Notes: generated from the sequence alone by a model not told the origin. Shown: positions 1-9,275, numbered from the stretch's first letter. The stretch is DNA of 63,061 nucleotides from Tectiglobus sp963922535 (GCA_963922535.1 CAWUIN010000003.1:1-63061); one strand, 5' to 3'. A program made the numbers and translations.

Positions 1-78
1 TTACTTGATCGAAGAGGTAAGCCAGAGTCTATACAAGTCGAAGGAGAGTCAAACGGAGAATTATTTGATTTAATATGA
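1..78 (+). CDS. Possible C-terminal tail of a gene entering from the left edge
   Basis: Reading from base 1, a frame stays open for 25 codons and stops at TGA 76-78. The residues are mostly charged and polar and end in GELFDLI. No family is recognisable. It is open only as far as the window lets me see, so it may be chance. The rest of 79-567 holds a parS site at 106-121 and no convincing gene. Confidence 0.2.
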   Translation, partial: LLDRRGKPESIQVEGESNGELFDLI

Positions 79-105
79 GTCTAAGTGAATCTAACGTAAG
101 TAAAT

Positions 106-121
106 TGTTTCACGTGAAACA
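106..121. promoter_or_regulatory. parS: parS centromere site 1
   Basis: The sequence is the perfect 16-bp palindrome TGTTTCACGTGAAACA, which is the canonical parS bound by chromosomal ParB. It lies in a non-coding stretch upstream of the racemase gene. A second identical copy is at 2641-2656, and parA and parB lie about 5-8 kb to the right, so the whole ParABS system is present. By analogy with other alphaproteobacteria, this places the window near the chromosome replication origin. Confidence 0.93.
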
Positions 122-567
122 ATTTATGAAAAATATGCGTGTGAATACTTCAATAAGGAGAATTATACTCCGTCGAAGATGATCCATCTTGATGCTAAGT
201 CGCGCTATGCTGCGCTGGCACTACGTGAGGGCAGATGACTTTTGCGGTATGCCCTTAAAGACCTTCCTCATTTTACGCAGTCAGGAATAAGCATTTGCCA
301 TTATGGCTGAGGGCGCCATACTTCAAGATATACCTCGGCTGGCGCTGCAAAGAATGAAGCGCGAAGCAATGTTTACTCTGGTGTATTGCTTTTTATTGTA
401 TCTGCCCATTCTCTTAAGCAACATCTCTTAATATTTACAAGTCAAGCGCCAATTATGTCAAAATCATATTATCAGTAAAAATTCAAAATATTTGTTCAGT
501 TGGTTGGTATCTGCAGGATCTGGAGATATTGGCCATCGTTATCCATTGTGAGGATTGGTAAGTATCC

Positions 568-1263
568 ATGAAAATGATTGGCCTTATTGGCGGCATGAGT
601 TGGGAAAGCACCATCGTCTATTACAAGCTGCTTAACCGCCTCGCCCGGCAGCGTCTGGGCGGCTTGCATTCAGCAAAGATTTTACTGTGGTCATTTGATT
701 TTGCTGAAATTCAAGCGCACCAGGCCACCGGCGATTGGGACGCTGCAACAAACGCCATGGTTGCCGCCGCCCGCAAGGTTGAGGCTGGTGGCGCTGAATG
801 TATCTTGATTTGCACCAATACCATGCATCGTTCGGCCGGTGCAGTTCAAGCAGCCATTGACATCCCTCTGCTGCACATTGCCGATGCGGCTGCGAATGCC
901 ATCAAGGCCGCGCACGTCAAACGCCCATTGCTGCTTGCAACGCGCTATACAATGGAACAGGATTTCTACAATGGTTACCTCACGGACCAGCACGGAATAT
1001 CCCCCATAGTGCCCGATGCCGGCGGCCGCACAATTGTGCATGACATTATCTTTGAAGAACTCTGTCGTGGCGTGATACGGCCAGAATCAAAGGCCAGATA
1101 TCTCGAAGTTGTCAGCCAGGCAGAAGCTGAAAGCATTGACGGCATTATCTTAGGTTGCACAGAAATTGGGCTGCTTATCGGTCCTGAGGATTTTGCCCTG
1201 CCGGTTTTCGATACCACACTTTTACATGCCGAAGCTGCCATTGACTTCGCACTGGCATCTTAA
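568..1263 (+). CDS. Aspartate/glutamate racemase family protein
   Basis: The 231-residue product starts MKMIGLIGGMSWEST, which is the start typical of the YgeA/RacX branch of the Asp/Glu racemase superfamily. The two catalytic cysteines are visible in CTNTMH (about residue 84) and GCTEIG (about residue 194). Such cofactor-independent enzymes interconvert L- and D-amino acids in the cytoplasm; the true substrate cannot be read from sequence. It stands 21 bp before mnmE on the same strand and could share its transcript. A racemase is not the usual neighbour of mnmE in Rhizobiales, where rho is common, so this looks like a local rearrangement or insertion. Confidence 0.85.
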   Translation: MKMIGLIGGMSWESTIVYYKLLNRLARQRLGGLHSAKILLWSFDFAEIQAHQATGDWDAATNAMVAAARKVEAGGAECILICTNTMHRSAGAVQAAIDIPLLHIADAAANAIKAAHVKRPLLLATRYTMEQDFYNGYLTDQHGISPIVPDAGGRTIVHDIIFEELCRGVIRPESKARYLEVVSQAEAESIDGIILGCTEIGLLIGPEDFALPVFDTTLLHAEAAIDFALAS

Positions 1264-1284
1264 ATCGCCAGTTATGGAGTTTTG

Positions 1285-2628
1285 ATGCCCGACACGATCT
1301 ACGCCCTTTCCAGTGCAGCAGGCCGTGCCGCCGTAGCCGTTATACGCGTTTCCGGGTCTGGCGCGGCAAAATCCGTGACGGATCTGACGAGGCGGCCTTT
1401 ACCGGCGCCAAGACGTGCATCCTTTCGTAAGATCAGAATTCCTGAAACCGGCGAGGTCATCGACGAAGGCCTAGTGTTGTTCTTTCCTGGCCCCAATAGC
1501 GCCACCGGCGAGGATCTGGCTGAATTCCAGGTGCATGGCGGGAGGGCGATTATCCAGGCGATGTTTGACGCGCTCGATTGTTTCGAGGGATTTCGCCCTG
1601 CAGAACCAGGTGAATTTGCCCGCCGTGGCTTCGATAACGGCAAAATAGACCTGACGGCAGCAGAAGGGATCGCGGATCTCATCGATGCCGAAACCGAGGC
1701 GCAACGCCGGCAGGCGCAGGCGCAGGCAGGCGGTGCTCTCACTGCGCTTTACGATGGCTGGCGTTATGAACTCATCCAGGCGCAGGCTCTGGTCGAGGCG
1801 GCAATTGATTTCTCGGATGAGGGCGACGTCGGCGAACAGGCGTATCGTGGCGCCTTGAATATCGTCACACCTCTGGCAGATAATATTGCAAAGCATCTCG
1901 CAGCCGCCCGCTCCGGCGAAATCATTCGCTCTGGTTTCCGCGTAGTGATCGCTGGCCCTCCCAACGCTGGCAAATCAAGCCTGCTCAATGCTCTTGCAAA
2001 ACGGGATGTTGCGATTGTTTCAGATGAAGCTGGCACAACCAGGGATGCGATTGAAATCCACCTTGATCTTGACGGCCTGCTTGTCATTGTTACCGACACG
2101 GCAGGATTACGAACTGCTGCCTCCAGGATTGAGCAGGAAGGTATTCGCCGCACCTTCGATCGCGCGCGCGCGGCCGATCTGGTCCTGTGGGTGCAGGATG
2201 CCACGGCTCAGTCCAGCGTAGATATTCCAGATGAACTTGCAAGTATTGATTGCATTAACGTGTGCAACAAAGTCGATTTGCTTGCCGATATTGTAAGTGT
2301 AAGCACAATGGATCAAAATAAAGATACAATTGCCATCTCCGTAAAAGAAGAGGTCGGCCTTGAACGTTTGGCTGCAGCCATTGTCGCCTCGGCACGTCGG
2401 GCGATGTATATGACGGATCAAGTGGTTCCGACCAACGCCCGCCACAAAAAGCATTTATCAATTGCCGCAGATCAGCTGCGCCTATTTTTGGGTGCCGATA
2501 TGTCTGATTTGGAATTGCGCGCTGAAGATCTCAGAATTGCAGCCTCAGCGCTCGGCAGATTAACCGGCCGGATAGATGTTGAAGATATTCTTGACCAGAT
2601 ATTTTCAAGATTCTGCGTTGGTAAGTGA
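1285..2628 (+). CDS. mnmE: tRNA uridine-5-carboxymethylaminomethyl(34) synthesis GTPase MnmE
   Basis: With MnmG, this protein installs the cmnm5 group on wobble uridine 34 of tRNAs. The 447-residue product has the N-terminal tetrahydrofolate-binding domain (MPDTIYALSS start), a helical domain, and an inserted G domain with the P-loop GPPNAGKSS near residues 224-232, DTAG and NKVD. It ends FCVGK, matching the family's C-terminal C(I/V)GK with the essential cysteine. I chose ATG 1285 over TTG 1282 because GGAG at 1276-1279 sits at good spacing. A parS site follows its stop by 12 bp, and mnmG comes next, as in many alphaproteobacteria. Confidence 0.97.
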   Translation: MPDTIYALSSAAGRAAVAVIRVSGSGAAKSVTDLTRRPLPAPRRASFRKIRIPETGEVIDEGLVLFFPGPNSATGEDLAEFQVHGGRAIIQAMFDALDCFEGFRPAEPGEFARRGFDNGKIDLTAAEGIADLIDAETEAQRRQAQAQAGGALTALYDGWRYELIQAQALVEAAIDFSDEGDVGEQAYRGALNIVTPLADNIAKHLAAARSGEIIRSGFRVVIAGPPNAGKSSLLNALAKRDVAIVSDEAGTTRDAIEIHLDLDGLLVIVTDTAGLRTAASRIEQEGIRRTFDRARAADLVLWVQDATAQSSVDIPDELASIDCINVCNKVDLLADIVSVSTMDQNKDTIAISVKEEVGLERLAAAIVASARRAMYMTDQVVPTNARHKKHLSIAADQLRLFLGADMSDLELRAEDLRIAASALGRLTGRIDVEDILDQIFSRFCVGK

Positions 2629-2640
2629 GTCTTCAATCCT

Positions 2641-2656
2641 TGTTTCACGTGAAACA
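2641..2656. promoter_or_regulatory. parS: parS centromere site 2
   Basis: This is a second perfect TGTTTCACGTGAAACA palindrome, flanked by one further symmetric base pair. It lies in the mnmE-mnmG spacer, 12 bp after the mnmE stop. It is identical to the site at 106-121, giving two ParB loading sites 2.5 kb apart. Position in the spacer leaves both genes intact; ParB spreading from here would cover mnmE and mnmG. Confidence 0.93.
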
Positions 2657-2795
2657 ATAGAGTCAATCAGAATGAAAGCAAAGTAAAGTACAGAATCTAT
2701 ACTGTGTTGATGGACTTTTTACATGTTCCTTCGTACGAAATAATCTAGCTTCAAATCTCTTGGCAAATAAAAACTGAAAAGGTGCAATCTCCAGA

Positions 2796-4676
2796 ATGCA
2801 GAGCCGGTACGATGTTATAGTTGTTGGCGGTGGCCATGCCGGCACCGAGGCATCTGCAGCTGCAAGCCGCCTTGGTGCACGCACGGCGCTCATTACACAT
2901 AAATTCGCAACGATTGGCGAGATGTCGTGCAATCCGACCATCGGTGGTCTGGGTAAAGGGCATCTGGTTCGCGAAATTGATGCTCTGGATGGCCTGATGG
3001 GCCGTGTTGCGGATCAGGCTGGCATCCAGTTTCGTATGCTGAACCGCTCCAAGGGGCCGGCCGTGCAGGGGCCGCGAACCCAGGCGGACCGCAAGCTTTA
3101 CCGTCTTGCCATGCAGGCTGATATTGCGAAAATCCCTAATCTTGAGGTCATCGAGGATGGTGTTGAAGACCTTCTGGTTCAGGATGGCCGGGCTTGCGGT
3201 GTGCTCACAACATCCGGCGCTCAGTATCCGTGTGCCGCTATTGTCTTGACGACGGGCACATTTCTGCGTGGTATGATCCACATTGGCGATCAGCAGATAC
3301 CGGCCGGTCGCGTTGGCGAGGCGCCGGCACTCAAACTTTCCGAGCGCTTGATGGCGCTCGATCTCAATCTGGGCCGCCTTAAAACCGGCACGCCGGCGCG
3401 TCTGTCAGCCAGAACAATCCGTTGGGATGGTCTGGAGGCACAGCCTGCCGATGATCCGCCCATTCCCTTTTCCTTTTTGACGGAGCGGATCACAGTTCCG
3501 CAGATCGCCTGCCATATTACGACGACAACGCCGGAAACGCATAATGTCATTCGAGAAAATTTAGGCCGCTCAGCGCTTTATGGTGGCCGGATCGAGGGCA
3601 GAGGCCCGCGCTATTGCCCATCCATCGAAGATAAAATTGTCCGCTTTGCCGATCGTGATCAGCACCAGATTTTTCTTGAGCCCGAAGGCCTCGACGACGA
3701 TCTGGTCTACCCCAACGGCATTTCGACATCGCTGCCGGCCAACGTGCAGGAGCGCTTTATCCGCACGATACCAGGCCTTGAAAACGTCGAGATCGTACGT
3801 CCTGGCTATGCTATCGAGTACGACTACGTCGACCCGCGCGCGCTGAGCCCGGCGCTTGAAGTCAAAAAGCTGCCTGGCCTGTTTCTCGCCGGCCAGATCA
3901 ACGGCACCACCGGTTACGAAGAGGCCGGCGCACAGGGCCTGATCGCGGGTCTGAACGCGGCGATCGTTGCCGGCTCTGAGGATCAGAAAAAAGCCGCTCC
4001 GTTCGTCCTTTCACGTGCTGACGCCTACATTGGCGTCATGATCGACGATCTTGTCACCCGCGGCGTCAGCGAGCCCTATCGCATGTTCACCTCCCGCGCC
4101 GAATATCGCCTGAAACTGCGCTCCGATAACGCAGATCAGCGTTTGACGCCGCTCGGGCTGGCACTTGGCTGCGTTGGCGACGGGCGCGCGTCCGCCTACA
4201 AGGCCAGGGCAGGCGCCCTTGAGCTGGCAACGGCGGGGCTGAAAGCGCTGTCGATCACACCAAACGCGGCTGCGCGCGAAGGCCTGCAGATTAATCAGGA
4301 TGGCCGCCGCCGCTCAGCTTTTGAACTGCTGGCATTCCCGAACGTGGATATCGCGCGGCTTGCAGCGATCTGGCCTGAACTTGCCGCTATTCCGCCAGCC
4401 ATCCGCTGCCAGGTTGAAATCGATGCCCGCTATGCCTCCTACGTCGATCGCCAGGCCGCCGACGTGGAAGCGCTACGCAAAGACGAAGGCATCGATATCC
4501 CGGAGGGGTTTGATTTCAGTCGCATTGCGGGCCTATCGGCGGAGGTGTGCGAAAAGCTCAAGACACACCAGCCATCCACGCTCGCCCAGGCCGCCCGCAT
4601 CGACGGCATGACCCCGGCCGCCCTCCTGCTGCTGCGCGCACATCTGAAAAAAGCATCGCGACGACGCTCTGCTTGA
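2796..4676 (+). CDS. mnmG: tRNA uridine-5-carboxymethylaminomethyl(34) synthesis enzyme MnmG
   Basis: This is the FAD-dependent partner of MnmE in the wobble-uridine modification complex. The 626-residue product is of normal length and opens with the dinucleotide-binding motif GGGHAGTEAS (residues 11-20). It has the family signatures GPAVQGPRTQAD and SPALEVKKLPGL and a C-terminal helical domain that contacts MnmE. An AAGGTG element upstream fits ATG 2796. In most alphaproteobacteria rsmG follows directly; here it is about 2 kb away because an Abi-alpha gene and a toxin-antitoxin pair lie between. Confidence 0.97.
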   Translation: MQSRYDVIVVGGGHAGTEASAAASRLGARTALITHKFATIGEMSCNPTIGGLGKGHLVREIDALDGLMGRVADQAGIQFRMLNRSKGPAVQGPRTQADRKLYRLAMQADIAKIPNLEVIEDGVEDLLVQDGRACGVLTTSGAQYPCAAIVLTTGTFLRGMIHIGDQQIPAGRVGEAPALKLSERLMALDLNLGRLKTGTPARLSARTIRWDGLEAQPADDPPIPFSFLTERITVPQIACHITTTTPETHNVIRENLGRSALYGGRIEGRGPRYCPSIEDKIVRFADRDQHQIFLEPEGLDDDLVYPNGISTSLPANVQERFIRTIPGLENVEIVRPGYAIEYDYVDPRALSPALEVKKLPGLFLAGQINGTTGYEEAGAQGLIAGLNAAIVAGSEDQKKAAPFVLSRADAYIGVMIDDLVTRGVSEPYRMFTSRAEYRLKLRSDNADQRLTPLGLALGCVGDGRASAYKARAGALELATAGLKALSITPNAAAREGLQINQDGRRRSAFELLAFPNVDIARLAAIWPELAAIPPAIRCQVEIDARYASYVDRQAADVEALRKDEGIDIPEGFDFSRIAGLSAEVCEKLKTHQPSTLAQAARIDGMTPAALLLLRAHLKKASRRRSA

Positions 4677-4821
4677 CAGCACGCCATGCTTCAACCAGGG
4701 CCGCCGGTGACCTGGTGCCGTTGTTTGCGCACTATCCGACTCTCAGTTACCTCATTGAAGTCGCTATCGTGCGCATAGCGAGCAATTCAGATTGAAATTA
4801 TACCTTTAAGAAGAGATAACG

Positions 4822-5706
4822 ATGACCGATGAAAAATTATCAGTGGAAGCGAAAGCGGATGGTCTATCACTCGAGGTGGCCGGTAAGGCAAGTCAACGTC
4901 TAGCGTCACAGCTTTCTGACTTACTAAGCCCGTTTACGGAAATGGCTGGAATTGCGGGCGATCATCTTAGAATTTGGCGCTCTCAATCGGTAGCTAAGGC
5001 TTTGCAGCATGCACATCAGAAAGCAAAAGATGATGACATTCAATTGGAGCCAGTGCCGCCTAAAATACTGAGCAAATGGGTTGAAGGTGCATCACTTGAA
5101 GATAACGATGAATTATCCGAGAAATGGGGAAACCTGTTGCTGAACTCTATGGGAGAGTTCGACATTACTCGCGTTTGGGCTATTAGCAAACTCTCAGAAT
5201 TGGGCCCTAATGAAGCAAAACTTCTTGAGGATCTATATTCTGTATACCAACATAATAAACGTTATAATTTCAATAGCTTTGTCTATGAGCACTATAGGCA
5301 AACAGCTACGAAACGTTTCGACCACTTTATTAGTGAGGCAATGCAACAAGTTGATTCAGAAGCTGTAATTGATCGACATTCTGAGCTGCGTAAGATCATT
5401 GAAAAATTATGGTCCAATCGAAGCATATCTTCTTTTCCCGCAGATAGTATTTTTCGTGAGAAAGGAGGTATGACTATAACGACATCTCCATTAATATATG
5501 GCCATCATTATGAGATGACACTTGAAGTGCTAGCTTCACTAAATTTAATAGAGCCATATAACTGGAAAATTGGCAGCGGTATTATGGGAGACAACTATAT
5601 TCCTGAGAAGATAGAGCTATATAGCTTTAATTACTATTTATTGACAAAGCTAGGTGTTCGCTTCATGGAATTAGTTAATCAGGCACGCCTCAATTCTTCT
5701 GACTAA
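4822..5706 (+). CDS. Abi-alpha (DUF4393) family protein
   Basis: The 294-residue product carries the DUF4393/Abi-alpha hallmark, a PPKI...EGASLEDNDEL...WGNLLLNSM block at about residues 73-112. In this family the block reads roughly P-P-K-(I/V)-x5-ASLE-(D/E)-(D/N)-x-EL-x2-(L/K)-W-x-NLL. Some family members are linked to abortive infection against phage, but the molecular activity is not established. The gene is visibly richer in A and T than mnmG and rsmG on either side, which suggests recent acquisition. It interrupts a conserved housekeeping gene order and adjoins a toxin-antitoxin pair, so a defence or addiction role is a reasonable inference. Confidence 0.75.
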   Translation: MTDEKLSVEAKADGLSLEVAGKASQRLASQLSDLLSPFTEMAGIAGDHLRIWRSQSVAKALQHAHQKAKDDDIQLEPVPPKILSKWVEGASLEDNDELSEKWGNLLLNSMGEFDITRVWAISKLSELGPNEAKLLEDLYSVYQHNKRYNFNSFVYEHYRQTATKRFDHFISEAMQQVDSEAVIDRHSELRKIIEKLWSNRSISSFPADSIFREKGGMTITTSPLIYGHHYEMTLEVLASLNLIEPYNWKIGSGIMGDNYIPEKIELYSFNYYLLTKLGVRFMELVNQARLNSSD

Positions 5707-5900
5707 CAAAAGTAGTCTAGAGTTCAAATTTCATCTCGATTCGCATAACATCTCTCATGGAACGTGTAGATACATACGCCAACCCGACCTATTGCCCCAG
5801 GTGACAGAAACGTTGATATTGACCATTTCTGGCAAATTTTGACATTATTCGACATGAATGGCAGGATGCCGGGGAATAATGTTACAGGGAGGCATTCACC

Positions 5901-6131
5901 ATGGGTAATAGCCTAAACGTTTCTTTGACCGATGAGTTACGGCGCTTTGTAGATGCTCGCGCCGGCGATCAGGGCTTATATTCAACGCCGAGTGAATATA
6001 TTCGCGATCTGATCCGCCGCGACATGGAAGGCACGGCTATCCTGACCAAGGTGCGGCGCGGTCTGGACGACATCAGCAATAATCGCTTTGCAGAAGAAAG
6101 CGTGCTGGACATTCTTGAGGAATATAAATAG
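5901..6131 (+). CDS. ParD-type antitoxin (first TA pair)
   Basis: The 76-residue protein has an N-terminal ribbon-helix-helix of the ParD/CopG type: MGNSLNVSLTDELRRFVD, then a helix carrying SEYIRDLIRRD, the usual ParD signature. The C-terminal part is acidic and would wrap the toxin. A strong GGGAGG ribosome site lies 8-9 bp before ATG 5901. Its stop overlaps the GTG start of the toxin by one base (TAGTG), which couples their translation. Family members repress their own operon through the ribbon-helix-helix. Confidence 0.88.
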   Translation: MGNSLNVSLTDELRRFVDARAGDQGLYSTPSEYIRDLIRRDMEGTAILTKVRRGLDDISNNRFAEESVLDILEEYK

Positions 6132-6532
6132 TGGCCAGCCGCAACTATGTCCTCACGCCAGGTGCGGTCGATGATATCCGCGAGATAGCTGATTGGTCTT
6201 CTGAGCATTGGGGCAAGGAAAGAACGGTCAAGTACCTCGCCGAATTGCACGAAGGTTTGGAATATATTGCAGCGAATTTTAAAGTTTTTGAGAAGAGCGA
6301 GGCACGTAGCGACTTAAGCGGCGGCACCGGCTTGCTGCTCTATCCGGTCAACAAGCATTTCATCGCATTCATTCCTATCGGCGAGCAATCAATCGCTGTT
6401 GCCGCCGTCATTCGCCAGGGCCGCGATATTCCGGCCATTCTTCAAAAAGACGGCTTCGCTATCCGCCGCGATTTAAAAGAAATTAACGACAAGATCGCAC
6501 GAGGATTAATTACATTGCCAGGTAGCCAGTAG
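6131..6532 (+). CDS. ParE/RelE-superfamily toxin (first TA pair)
   Basis: The 133-residue product begins ASRNYVLTPGAVDDIREIADW, the start typical of ParE-family toxins. It keeps the conserved LSGGTG...YPVNKHFIAF core and the C-terminal AVIRQGRDIPAIL. Most ParE toxins have about 95-105 residues; this one carries a tail of roughly 30 residues after that motif. It starts at GTG 6131, overlapping the antitoxin stop by one base. ParE toxins usually poison gyrase, but the target cannot be told from sequence. The pair sits between mnmG and rsmG. Confidence 0.85.
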   Translation: MASRNYVLTPGAVDDIREIADWSSEHWGKERTVKYLAELHEGLEYIAANFKVFEKSEARSDLSGGTGLLLYPVNKHFIAFIPIGEQSIAVAAVIRQGRDIPAILQKDGFAIRRDLKEINDKIARGLITLPGSQ

Positions 6533-6616
6533 GACCGGCGCATCCACGAAGCACGCATATTCCGTTACTCCCATTCGCATAACCTCTTATGGAACTCGCG
6601 TCCAGGTTTAGCTGGT

Positions 6617-7333
6617 GTGCCGCTTTCATCAATAAAACAAAGGTGCATTGGTCAATGTCCCAGCCCTTGGAAGAAGCTCTTGCAACACGAAATCAACTCT
6701 CCCGAAGCCTTCCGTAAGGCCTTCAACGCGTCACGCGAGACAATCGAAAAATTAGAACTTTACGAGAACGAACTCAAACGCTGGCAGCGCGCCGTAAACC
6801 TTGTGGCCCCCAGCACGCTTGAGCGGATCTGGCACCGCCACTTTGCTGACAGCGCGCAGCTCACCGAATTTATCTCACCAACTGCTGGTCATCTGGTCGA
6901 TATTGGCTCTGGTGGTGGTTTTCCCGGACTGGTTCTTGCCATTTTGCTCCGCGAAAAAAGTGACTTAAAAGTCACACTTGTCGAAAGTGATGGCAGAAAA
7001 GCAGCATTTTTGCGCGAAACGGCACGAAGGATAAAAATTCCCGTGGAGATTATGTCGACACGAATCGAAAGCAATGCAAGTGTAAAGGAACTAAATAATG
7101 TGGATACCGTAACGGCGCGTGCGTTTGCGCCCTTCGACCGATTGTTCGGCCTCGTATTCCCAGTTTTTTCGCGTCAGACCGTTGGCATTTTTCTCAAGGG
7201 CCGCGATTTCGCCCTCGAGATTGAAAGTGCCCGTCAGACGTGGGCGTTCGAGTATGAGTTACGGGAAAGCAAAACTGACAGTGAAGGCCGCGTTGTCGTT
7301 GTACGGGATCTCGCACGAAAACCGGAGGCTTAA
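6617..7333 (+). CDS. rsmG: 16S rRNA (guanine(527)-N7)-methyltransferase RsmG
   Basis: RsmG (GidB) methylates G527 of 16S rRNA using S-adenosylmethionine. The SAM-binding motif LVDIGSGGGFPGL is clear at about residues 94-106, preceded by NLVAPS and WHRHFADSAQL, both family signatures. The start is uncertain: GTG 6617 gives 238 residues, somewhat long for the family, while TTG 6680 would give 217. The region just before the conserved part contains an ATG (6654) in another frame that stops after 20 codons, so the 5-prime end may have been altered by the upstream insertion. parA follows 4 bp after the stop. Confidence 0.93.
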   Translation: MPLSSIKQRCIGQCPSPWKKLLQHEINSPEAFRKAFNASRETIEKLELYENELKRWQRAVNLVAPSTLERIWHRHFADSAQLTEFISPTAGHLVDIGSGGGFPGLVLAILLREKSDLKVTLVESDGRKAAFLRETARRIKIPVEIMSTRIESNASVKELNNVDTVTARAFAPFDRLFGLVFPVFSRQTVGIFLKGRDFALEIESARQTWAFEYELRESKTDSEGRVVVVRDLARKPEA

Positions 7334-7337
7334 GGTC

Positions 7338-8168
7338 GTGACGGGTCAGATAGGTTGGAACGGACTTCGTACACTGGCACTCGCTAACCAAAAAGGTGGC
7401 GTGGGCAAAACAACAACAACGATTAATCTGGGAACTGCACTGGCAGCGATTGGCGAAAAAGTCCTCATTATTGACACGGATTCGCAAGGCAACGCCAGCA
7501 CCGGCGTCGGCGTTGCGCCCAGCAGTCGGGCGCTGACAACCTATGACGTGTTGGCCAGCGAGGCGGGCCTTTTGCAGGCTGCACAACGCACACAGGTGCC
7601 GGATCTTTTCATTGTGCCGGCAACACCGGATCTGGTCGGTTTTGAAGCCGAGCATTACGTGGATCGCAATCGTGCCTTTCGGCTGCGCGATGCGATCACC
7701 GCCCTGGTTGGCAATCAGCAGGCGATGTCCCAGGAAAAGCCTTTTTCCTACGTGCTCATCGATTGTCCGCCGTCGCTGTCGCTTTTGACGCTGAATGCTC
7801 TGGTTGCAGCCAACGCGGTCCTCGTTCCCATGCAGTGTGAATTTTTCGCGCTTGAAGGCATCAGCCAGCTGCACGAAACGATCGAGCAGATCCGCGCAAC
7901 GCTCAATCCAGGCCTTGAAATCCAGGGTGTTGTGTTGACCATGCACGACTCACGCACAGCCCTTTCAAGGGAAGTGGCCGAAGAGGTACGCAATTATTTT
8001 GGTTCGAAGGTTTATCAGACAATCATCCCGCGCAATGTCAAGATTGCCGAGGCGCCGTCTTACGGGCAACCGATTCTCATCTACGATTATGATTGTCCAG
8101 GCAGCCAGGCTTACGTCAGTCTGGCCACCGAGATTATTGAGCGCGAACGCGCAGTACAGGCAGCCTGA
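7338..8168 (+). CDS. parA: Chromosome partitioning ATPase ParA
   Basis: The 276-residue product has the deviant Walker A motif KGGVGKTTTT (residues 19-28), a switch I region with DSQGNAST, and Walker B LIDCPPSL. These mark the ParA/Soj partition ATPase, which moves ParB-parS complexes along the nucleoid. A longer open frame runs upstream to 7119, but it overlaps rsmG. GTG 7338, directly after the rsmG stop and near AAGG, gives the family length. parB follows 39 bp later. Confidence 0.97.
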   Translation: MTGQIGWNGLRTLALANQKGGVGKTTTTINLGTALAAIGEKVLIIDTDSQGNASTGVGVAPSSRALTTYDVLASEAGLLQAAQRTQVPDLFIVPATPDLVGFEAEHYVDRNRAFRLRDAITALVGNQQAMSQEKPFSYVLIDCPPSLSLLTLNALVAANAVLVPMQCEFFALEGISQLHETIEQIRATLNPGLEIQGVVLTMHDSRTALSREVAEEVRNYFGSKVYQTIIPRNVKIAEAPSYGQPILIYDYDCPGSQAYVSLATEIIERERAVQAA

Positions 8169-8207
8169 TGACATTGCTGTAACGATAACTGTAGGGGATT
8201 GAAGCAA

Positions 8208-9098
8208 ATGGCTGTGACACCTATGCCCACCAATAAGGGGCGTCTCGGCAGAGGGTTGAGGTCACTAATCGGGGATCAGAACGCACCTAATCCGAACCTG
8301 CCGTCGGAAGGCGTGCAGCGCATTGTGGCGGTCGATCAATTGCAGCCCAGTCCGTTCAATCCACGTCAGGAATTTCGCGAAGACGAACTGACGGAACTGG
8401 CAGACTCCATTCGCCAATGCGGCCTGATCCAGCCGCTCATCGTACGCGAGCATGACGAAGGCGGCTACGAAATCGTGGCAGGTGAACGCCGCTGGCGCGC
8501 GGCTCAACGGGCGGGCATTCATATGGTGCCAGTCATAGTGCGTGCGCTTGCCGATCAGGAAGTTCTCGAGATGGCGATCATCGAGAACGTGCAGCGCACC
8601 GATCTCAATGCGATCGAGGAGGCCACAGGCTACAGCGAGCTGATCGAGCGGTTTAATTATACGCAGGACAGGCTTGCCGAAGTGATCGGCAAAAGCCGCC
8701 CGCACCTTGCCAACATGCTACGCCTGCTCAAGCTGCCGCCGTCGGTCCAGGCCATGGTGCGCGAGAGCCGCTTGACGGCGGGACACGCCCGCGCCTTGAT
8801 CGGCCGCGACGACGCCGAGGTCCTGGCCCAGCGCATTATCGAGCAGGATTTGACCGTCCGCGATGTCGAAGCCCTCGTACAGAGCCTCGATCTTTCCGCC
8901 GAGCACCCGCCCATGCGCCGCTCCAAGGAAAAAGACGCCGACACGCGCGCCTTCGAGCAACAGTTAACCGAAGTTCTGGGCCTCAAGGTCGAAGTCAAAC
9001 GCGGCAGCGGCGAAAGCGGCATGCTGGCGATCAAATATGCAAACTTCGAACAGCTCGAATATCTCCGCGAGCGCCTTGCCGGCGGACATGAGCGGTGA
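8208..9098 (+). CDS. parB: Chromosome partitioning protein ParB
   Basis: The 296-residue product has an N-terminal ParA-activating segment (KGRLGRGLRSLIGD), the CTP-binding ParB/Srx fold with NPR, Q-C-G-LIQPLIVR and GERRWRAA (Box II), a helix-turn-helix around SRPHLANMLRLL, and a C-terminal dimerisation domain ending near LEYLRERLAGG. It loads at parS and slides as a CTP-dependent clamp. ATG 8208 is preferred to TTG 8199 because GGGG at 8194-8197 is suitably spaced. Both cognate parS sites are in this window. Confidence 0.97.
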   Translation: MAVTPMPTNKGRLGRGLRSLIGDQNAPNPNLPSEGVQRIVAVDQLQPSPFNPRQEFREDELTELADSIRQCGLIQPLIVREHDEGGYEIVAGERRWRAAQRAGIHMVPVIVRALADQEVLEMAIIENVQRTDLNAIEEATGYSELIERFNYTQDRLAEVIGKSRPHLANMLRLLKLPPSVQAMVRESRLTAGHARALIGRDDAEVLAQRIIEQDLTVRDVEALVQSLDLSAEHPPMRRSKEKDADTRAFEQQLTEVLGLKVEVKRGSGESGMLAIKYANFEQLEYLRERLAGGHER

Positions 9099-9246
9099 TT
9101 GATATTTACTGTGCAAAGCTGTCCGATGTCCCCCATGTCAGTTCGATAATTATGCCTGTTTTGTCCTTTCGCCAAGGCTTTGTCGTGAACCTTTTCCAGA
9201 CACATTGAAAGAGATCTTCTGAGGTCTGGTCTTAGCGAAGGCCGTC

Positions 9247-9275
9247 ACGTCCGCTTATATTCGAATAACGGACGT
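9247..9275. other. 29-bp inverted repeat downstream of parB
   Basis: The arms ACGTCCG and CGGACGT, with inner TTAT/ATAA, form a near-perfect palindrome 148 bp after the parB stop. There is no T-run, so it is either a protein-binding site or a weak terminator. The rest of 9099-9410 shows no gene. holA, which often follows parB in relatives, is absent. Confidence 0.4.

Noticed and set aside
6654..6716. ATG-started 20-codon frame before rsmG
   Set aside because: It stops within rsmG in another frame, so it is not the rsmG start; a frameshifted native start remains possible but cannot be shown.
7194..7946. A 250-codon minus-strand open frame
   Set aside because: It is antisense to parA and the rsmG end, with composition typical of a shadow frame.
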